From positions 236,342 to 300,341 of the forward strand of contig QANU01075037.1 in the NCBI GenBank assembly GCA_003254905.1: DNA of 64,000 nucleotides, read 5' to 3'. A program made the translations under genes and the position numbers. This document shows positions 58,576 to 64,000 of the stretch, piece by piece; position 1 is the first letter of the stretch; each line of letters begins with the position of its first letter. The notes under the pieces were generated by a model. It worked only from the letters and a program-made list of their open reading frames with translations, made no database searches and had not been told where the DNA came from. The DNA is from Nissolia schottii. Its lineage: Eukaryota; Streptophyta; Magnoliopsida; Fabales; Fabaceae.

Positions 58576-61452
58576 AAGAGGGAAAAAGTGGTTGCTTTAC
58601 ATGCATGTAACATATATCACTTGTTCCTGTTTACCGTGATGAGAATAACAGAAATGGCCAGAATTATACTGTGTAAGTGTGAATGCAATTTTCCCGTCAG
58701 AACCATAAGGGATATAAAGTCAAGGCATGGGAACAAAAGCACAAGTAGCAGATTAATAGTTTACCTCTTCTGCCCTTTGAAAGATAAAATAGGCATATCC
58801 CGGAAATCCAGAGAGAAATTGACACTCTTTTAAGATCTTAAGAAAGCTTGAAAAACAAGCACTACTACTACTATTGGGTGGTGCTGCGGCAAATATGGGT
58901 GGGGCCCATGAAATGCCAATGGTTGTTATTGTGGAGGGTCCTTATTCTGCGAGAGATTTATGTTAAGAAAGCAGAGAGAGAGAGAGAGAGAGAATATCCT
59001 TAATGTTGCTTCACTTTAGCAAATTCTTGTATGCACAAGTTGAAAAAGTCTTTGCAAAGAAGTTATTCCTTCTTTTACGACAACTAACCTCAAGTTTCCT
59101 CAAAATTCTAAAACTCGATAAGTGAGGGAGGTCGTCAAAGGTGCTAAAGTTGAAATCTCCAAAGGTTATCATTATAGTATGTTGAAAACTAATATGACTA
59201 TTAATATGGTTGGTGTTGTCAACCCTCATGTATTAAAATATAAGTTTACTTGTAAAAATTATATTAAGCAGTTTGTGATTGATAAAAAAATCTTTTTGCA
59301 ACTTGCAGGTTGCAGCATTTGATTCATGAGTTAGAGTTTGTTTGGGTAAACAATTTATTTAAATCTTTGTGTAAATGTAACTTATGAATAAATTATTTTG
59401 TATTTGAGTACGTAATTAAAAAAATATTTATTTTGAGTGTTTTAAAAAAAATATTTTTTTTAAGAAGTTAGATATTTTAAATATGTTAAAAATCACTAGA
59501 AATTACATTTTAAGAAGTAGTTATAAGGTGTATACTTATTAGTCTTAAATAAAAAAGATTGAATATGTTAAATAATATCAAAATATTAAATAAAACTAAT
59601 TTAATAATTTTAATAGTTAATATTAAGTAAAGTAAAAATGAACTATTTTAAATTTAAAAATGTTAAAGTGTACATACTAAATTGAGTACATACTGATAAA
59701 AATATTATTTAAATAACATACTAGATATGTTTTAAAATTATTTAAAAGTTATTTATTTAAAGAATTTAAAAAATATATTACTTAAATCCAGATTATATGT
59801 TATAATATTTTTTAAAAATGTTTAACAGTAAACAATGCCAAAAATATTACGTAACTATTATTCAAACCCTTAACTCATAAATAAAATAACTCTCGACGTA
59901 AAATCTAATAATTAACTTGAATTAAAAAAAAACATGGTAAAAGTTTTTCTCCATAAAACAATGCACATCATTATAGTAATACAAATAAAATTAGAAATTA
60001 AATTTTAATGAAAATTCAATAATAATATGTTTATAGTTTTGCTTTTTCGCGCGACTTCAATTTCATATATTGCACGACCAACTTTTAAGACTGATCAAGG
60101 AGTAGACGCGAATAGTCGAGAAAAGTGAGAAAAATTGAAAACATTTAAAAACAAACATATTTTATATTGGCTCGTACGGTTTACAGTGTCTTTTTATGAT
60201 AAAAATTTTGAGCTATTAAGTGTTGTCCTTTTTTTTTTTCCTTTGCAAATCCAATATAAAATTTGAAGCAAAGTATGTACGTATTATGTAATTTAAAATT
60301 ATCTTTACAATTAGAATGTTGAAGGTTAGGCATAATAAATATTTTCGTCTTTAATTTAATTTTTCATCCTTTAAAAGTGACCGAGTATAAAAGAATAAAA
60401 ATGTTAATAATAGTACTATAAAAAAAATAAAAATTGAATTCTTGGTACAAAAATATATATAAAAAACACAATAACAAAAATGAAAATAAATTCAAATTTT
60501 TGAAAATACCACACGATCTTTTCTTGCTTCATTCATCAGTCTATTGGATGAACTATCTTTGATAGTTTAATTACTTAGTTTGGATAAACTTAGTTTGGAA
60601 AAAAGATTGGAGTTAATACGAGCTTAATTTAATATCTAAGTTGAAATCATTTAAAATTTATTGTATTAAAACAGTGAAATTTCTATTTAATACTCATAAT
60701 TATTAAATATAAATTTAGAAATAGACCCGTTCGTATTAGTTTCTAAAACAAACATTTAAAAAGAAAAACAAGTTTTAAAATACAATTAAAAAAGTACTCT
60801 TTTTGTAATAAGATAAAATGCAATTTTTGTTGTAAGTTTAGAATATTTAGATGAATGTGTGATTTTAGTAAAAGCATATTATAAACGTAAACCAAAATTA
60901 TTAAAAATATATATATACACTTTAAAACATACGCAACATAAATACTTTTCAAAAGTCAATCCAAATAGACAATAGTAAATAAGTATTTTTTTTGTGAGAC
61001 TAAGATGTTTATCACTGAGAACAGAGACTAATCTCCTTGTACCGTAGATATTAGTTATGAAACCTTTTTCATAAATATTGCCTCGAACTCTCCCAAATGC
61101 TTAAAGAATTTAGCTAAGTGTGAATTGTGCTAGACTTCATGGAATATAGTAAATAAAAGTATAACACAACTTTTAACTAAGAGGTATTTAAAAATATTAA
61201 TATAAACCCAATAAAAGTGGTGTGACATTAAATATTATGGGATGACAATAGCCGATCCCTCTCTACATGTCTCTCCAGTTTTATTTTATTTTATGGGTGC
61301 AACTATCTCTCTAATTTGTCTCTCGCCTGGTAATATCAACTTGAATACGCCCAAATCCATAATATTGGGACATACAAGCCCATCATCTAATGGGCCGTCT
61401 ATGCTCCCTATTGCCATTTTTTAGAATTAGTGTTTGCAGATTATATATAACA
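58576..61452. other. intergenic, no gene seen
   Basis: Very AT-rich DNA with a (GA)n run at 58974-58993 and no supported gene. A plus-strand frame at 59122-59322 has no domain I recognise. Confidence 0.4.
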
Positions 61453-61770
61453 ATGGGGTACCCAACAAAAATTGACATTCTACACTATGTAAAAAAAATA
61501 AATATTAAAAAATAGAGAAATAAACATTATCAAATATATAAATGAGCAATATTATACACACGTGTGTTCGCGCACGCACAAAAATAGAAAAACAAACACT
61601 ATCAAACACATAAACAAGTAATATTAAATACACATGTGTCCGTGCATACATAATATTCAGTAACAACGATTATTTCTCTATTTTATAATGTTTGTTTCTT
61701 TATTTTATAATATTTGTTTCTCTATATGACTGTATATGTAGTGTCAATTTTTTGGGTGTATAAATAATAT
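61453..61770. mobile_element. TIR MITE, ACCCAACAAAAATTGACA ends
   Basis: 'ACCCAACAAAAATTGACATT' on the left and the complement of the right end, 'ACACCCAAAAAATTGACACT', are inverted. Inner arms share 'AGAGAAATAAACATTAT' and 'AGAGAAACAAATATTAT'. Internal words such as 'ACACACGTGTGT' repeat. Confidence 0.6.
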
Positions 61771-62185
61771 TTTTGATTTCCAAAACAACTCAATGAACTA
61801 ACAAGGGAAATGATCCAACAAGTGATTCCATGGTGTTATTCGAATTGATGACCTCCCATGACTTCTTTGTATCAAGGATATCTCATTAAAAGCAATTTTG
61901 ACATACCCTTCACATTTTTCACCTTTAATACATAATAACACTGGAGTTAAAAACTAAAGCATGAATAAATAGCAGGGTTAAAAAATTGGAAGAATGAATT
62001 TGTGACCAAATAGCAGTTAGAGTGGTCCAGCGACTTTATATTTATTTTCATTTTTTACGAGTATATTTTACCTTCAACTAAATGTCTTTGTAATTTATCT
62101 GTGGCCTTTATCTATAATAATTACTTCTAGGCTTAGTGAGATAGATTTATTAAAGAATATGTTTTGGAGATCTCTATTGATTTTT
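61771..62185. other. intergenic, no gene seen
   Basis: No supported gene. Confidence 0.4.
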
Positions 62186-62190
62186 ATACA

Positions 62191-62833
62191 TGTTGAAAAA
62201 TATTAAGTATTTCAAAAGTTCTAACCTCACATTGATTAGCACTCAGTCTTTCCAAGCGTTTATATATCTTAGTTGTTGTTATAATGATAAAAAGGCTTGA
62301 GAAGGAAGTTGGGCTTACGCGCATGAGTCCAAGCCATTTGGGCTCGTCAAAATACAAATCGATAGATTTGCTCTCCTGCGGGCATGATAAAGAGCATCCC
62401 GGCCTTTTTATAAAATTATTTTTATCCAAATATTTATAACTTGCACCGTCCAAAGTCCACCACCGTCCAAGTTTGACTAGTCACCATCCAAATAATAAAA
62501 GCTTGCCGCCCACCGTTCAAATTTGATTGGTCACCGTTCAACAATTAATTTTCACTAACCTTGGAAAATTACAGATTTTTTCCTATAAAAACCAACCATG
62601 TTTTTCTCATTAGACACACTTCTAACATTCTCTCATTCTTCCTTTCCCTGGGCAAAGTAATTCTCTCGCCAGTTCTGTAACCCAGATACTGATCTGGAAG
62701 GTGTTGTTTTATCCTGGGGGAGTGTTCGGCATAACGCTCGAATAATACTCTCGAGGACAACGAATTTGTTCTCGTGACTTAGCACGTCCTCCTCATCGTC
62801 CTCCTGTTGCTGTTATCGTCTCCATTTCCAACG
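62191..62833 (+). mobile_element. Solo copia LTR, 643 bp, with TSD ATACA
   Basis: It starts TGTTGAAAAATATTAAG, has 'CCTCACATTGATTAG' and a TATA box (CTATAAAA, 62583-62590), and continues with 'TAACGCTCGAATAATACTCT' and 'CTCCATTTCCAACG', the usual late part of copia LTRs. ATACA occurs directly before (62186-62190) and after (62834-62838). The final dinucleotide is CG instead of CA. No second LTR or internal region is present. Confidence 0.7.
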
Positions 62834-62838
62834 ATACA

Positions 62839-63629
62839 TATGTTCTAAAGCGATCATTGAACTAGCTATGTACTTTTTTGTTTTTAGGATGATAGACGTG
62901 TGCATGTTATTGAAAGGAACTTGACTAAACCAAACAACATTCTGAATGAATTGCTACAATCTTGGAGCTACTTGAACTTAATTGAGTTGGGGCTTGCGGG
63001 TGAGCAAGAGACATATCAAATATTTTGTAATTTTTAGGAGCCTGAGCTACAAATGCCATCCATTAACATCTCCCATGCCTATTAAATCACACTTTATAAT
63101 TCAACGAATTCCACCTCCTCTTTTGGGTGCACATTAACCACATAACCATATAGCATCATATCATTTCATCTCAGCTGAACCTGTTTCATTCCATGAAAGA
63201 ATCAAAATATCATAAAACAGTCCCAAAATCTCAAAGGAAGAAAGTAACACCTATCTATTCAAATTCAGCGCATCAAGTCACACCCCAATCATTAAACGAA
63301 AAACCTTTTTCTTGAATCAAATATAGATATTCTTTAAAAGCGTCAAATGAGTGGGAATTTTCATTTTGAATCGGCACTTTGTTAGACTTTGCAATTCTTT
63401 TGCCATTTTGTAGCTAATTAACATAGAAAGTGGTTTGTTACACTCTTCATATTCTTGTCATATCTTCGTGTCATCCGTTACACTCTTCGGCTTGTGGTCC
63501 TCTCGTTTATCTTAAGCACCTCAACAACCACTATGCAGTGCTAAAACGACTAATCAGATTCATAGCGATTAATCAATTCCTGCTTTGCTTCTTCTTATTA
63601 CCTACATATTTTGCTAAGAATTTTTCCTA
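62839..63629. other. intergenic, no gene seen
   Basis: No supported gene or repeat. Confidence 0.4.
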
Positions 63630-64000
63630 AAAATTCGCAGGTAATCACTTTGCCTGTGAATTTGAATTCGCAGGTAATATGACAGCAGGTAATTGTTAAT
63701 TGCGAATTTCAAAATTCGTAAGTAATTAGCTATGGATTTTTTTTTGTAGGAAACTGCAAAATTTTACAAATAATTTGTGTGGTCAATTAGGTATTTGGGA
63801 GGAACTTTGCTACAAATTTTGAAGCAATTTTTTTCGCATGAAACATTTTACAAGAAAATTTGTAGGTAGATTTTGCCGCAAACTGTGCAAGTGAATTCTG
63901 CAACAAATTTTGAAGGTAGAATTCACAAAAAATTTTGCAGGTAAATTTTGCCTACAAATTTCGCAAGTACATGTTGCAGCAAAATTTGTAGTTTTTTTTT
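63630..64000. repeat. Short tandem words, CACTA-subterminal-like, running off the window
   Basis: 'AATTCGCAGGTAAT' recurs on both strands at 63634-63725, followed by 'TTTTTTTTGTAGG' (about 63738-63750). From about 63855 units of about 25-26 bp ('AAAATTTGTAGGTAGATTTT', 'AAATTTTGCAGGTAAATTTT' and variants) repeat to the window end. The pattern is like CACTA subterminal DNA, but no clear CACTA end is visible. Confidence 0.45.

Noticed and set aside
59122..59322. 66-residue plus-strand frame
   Set aside because: No domain and AT-rich surroundings; possibly a fragment of something but I do not recognise it.
1..64000. A biosynthetic cluster or novel multi-gene system
   Set aside because: Only three intact, functionally unrelated host genes are present; everything else recognisable is transposon or satellite DNA.

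Overview
This is nuclear DNA from a flowering plant, most likely a legume. It is AT-rich and intron-bearing, with three intact protein-coding genes in 64 kb. The rest is a dense mixture of retrotransposon wrecks, solo LTRs, SINEs, MITEs and expanded minisatellites. The legume assignment rests on the look of the repeats: MITEs with ends like 'GGCTTAAATATG' plus 'GTCCCT', and a gypsy LTR carrying 'CGCTCAGCGAGCTCACC' repeats. It is an inference, and I cannot name the genus. A 660-base N run (44940-45599) shows this is a draft scaffold.

Left part (1-11.2 kb). A broken LINE ORF1 zinc-knuckle piece lies at the edge, followed by a complete four-exon makorin-type E3 ubiquitin ligase on the minus strand (1287-4821). 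Next come a second LINE ORF1 remnant (DUF4283 domain, about 5701-6130), a minisatellite with a 99-bp higher-order repeat (6744-7705) and an N-terminal Mutator transposase remnant (8661-9465, minus). A two-exon gene for a thylakoid-lumen PsbP-domain protein (10315-11196, plus) closes this part; a directly duplicated block of about 150-160 bp lies just upstream of it.

Middle part (11.2-32 kb). A SINE with perfect 17-bp target duplications, several MITEs and a roughly 2-kb tandem duplication (16880-20850) lead up to a two-exon WIP-family C2H2 zinc-finger transcription factor (20980-23082, minus). The duplication carries minisatellite arrays and its second copy ends in the 3' flank of the WIP gene. 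An LTR-like GC island and a Mutator-type MITE with a 9-bp target duplication follow.

Right part (32-64 kb). There is no intact host gene that I can support. The content is a non-autonomous LTR element with both LTRs (32478-35541), a degenerate hAT transposon (about 38957-41372), a Mutator-type MITE with a duplicated left terminus (42293-42883), the N gap, several LTR or solo-LTR blocks, a PF04195-like transposon ORF, a 5'-truncated Ty1/copia pol pseudogene (54880-57652) with the start of its 3' LTR, an internally deleted SINE of the same family as the first, and a solo copia LTR with its target duplication (62191-62833). The window ends in about 26-bp tandem repeats that resemble CACTA subterminal DNA.

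The three intact genes (ubiquitin ligase, chloroplast lumen protein, transcription factor) have no evident functional link; normal plant gene order would explain their proximity. I found no convincing new biological system. The more unusual signals are structural: a TIR element whose interior has become a minisatellite, a MITE with a tandemly repeated terminus, a SINE pair with a clean internal deletion, and stop codons in dead elements that mostly look like cytosine-deamination products.
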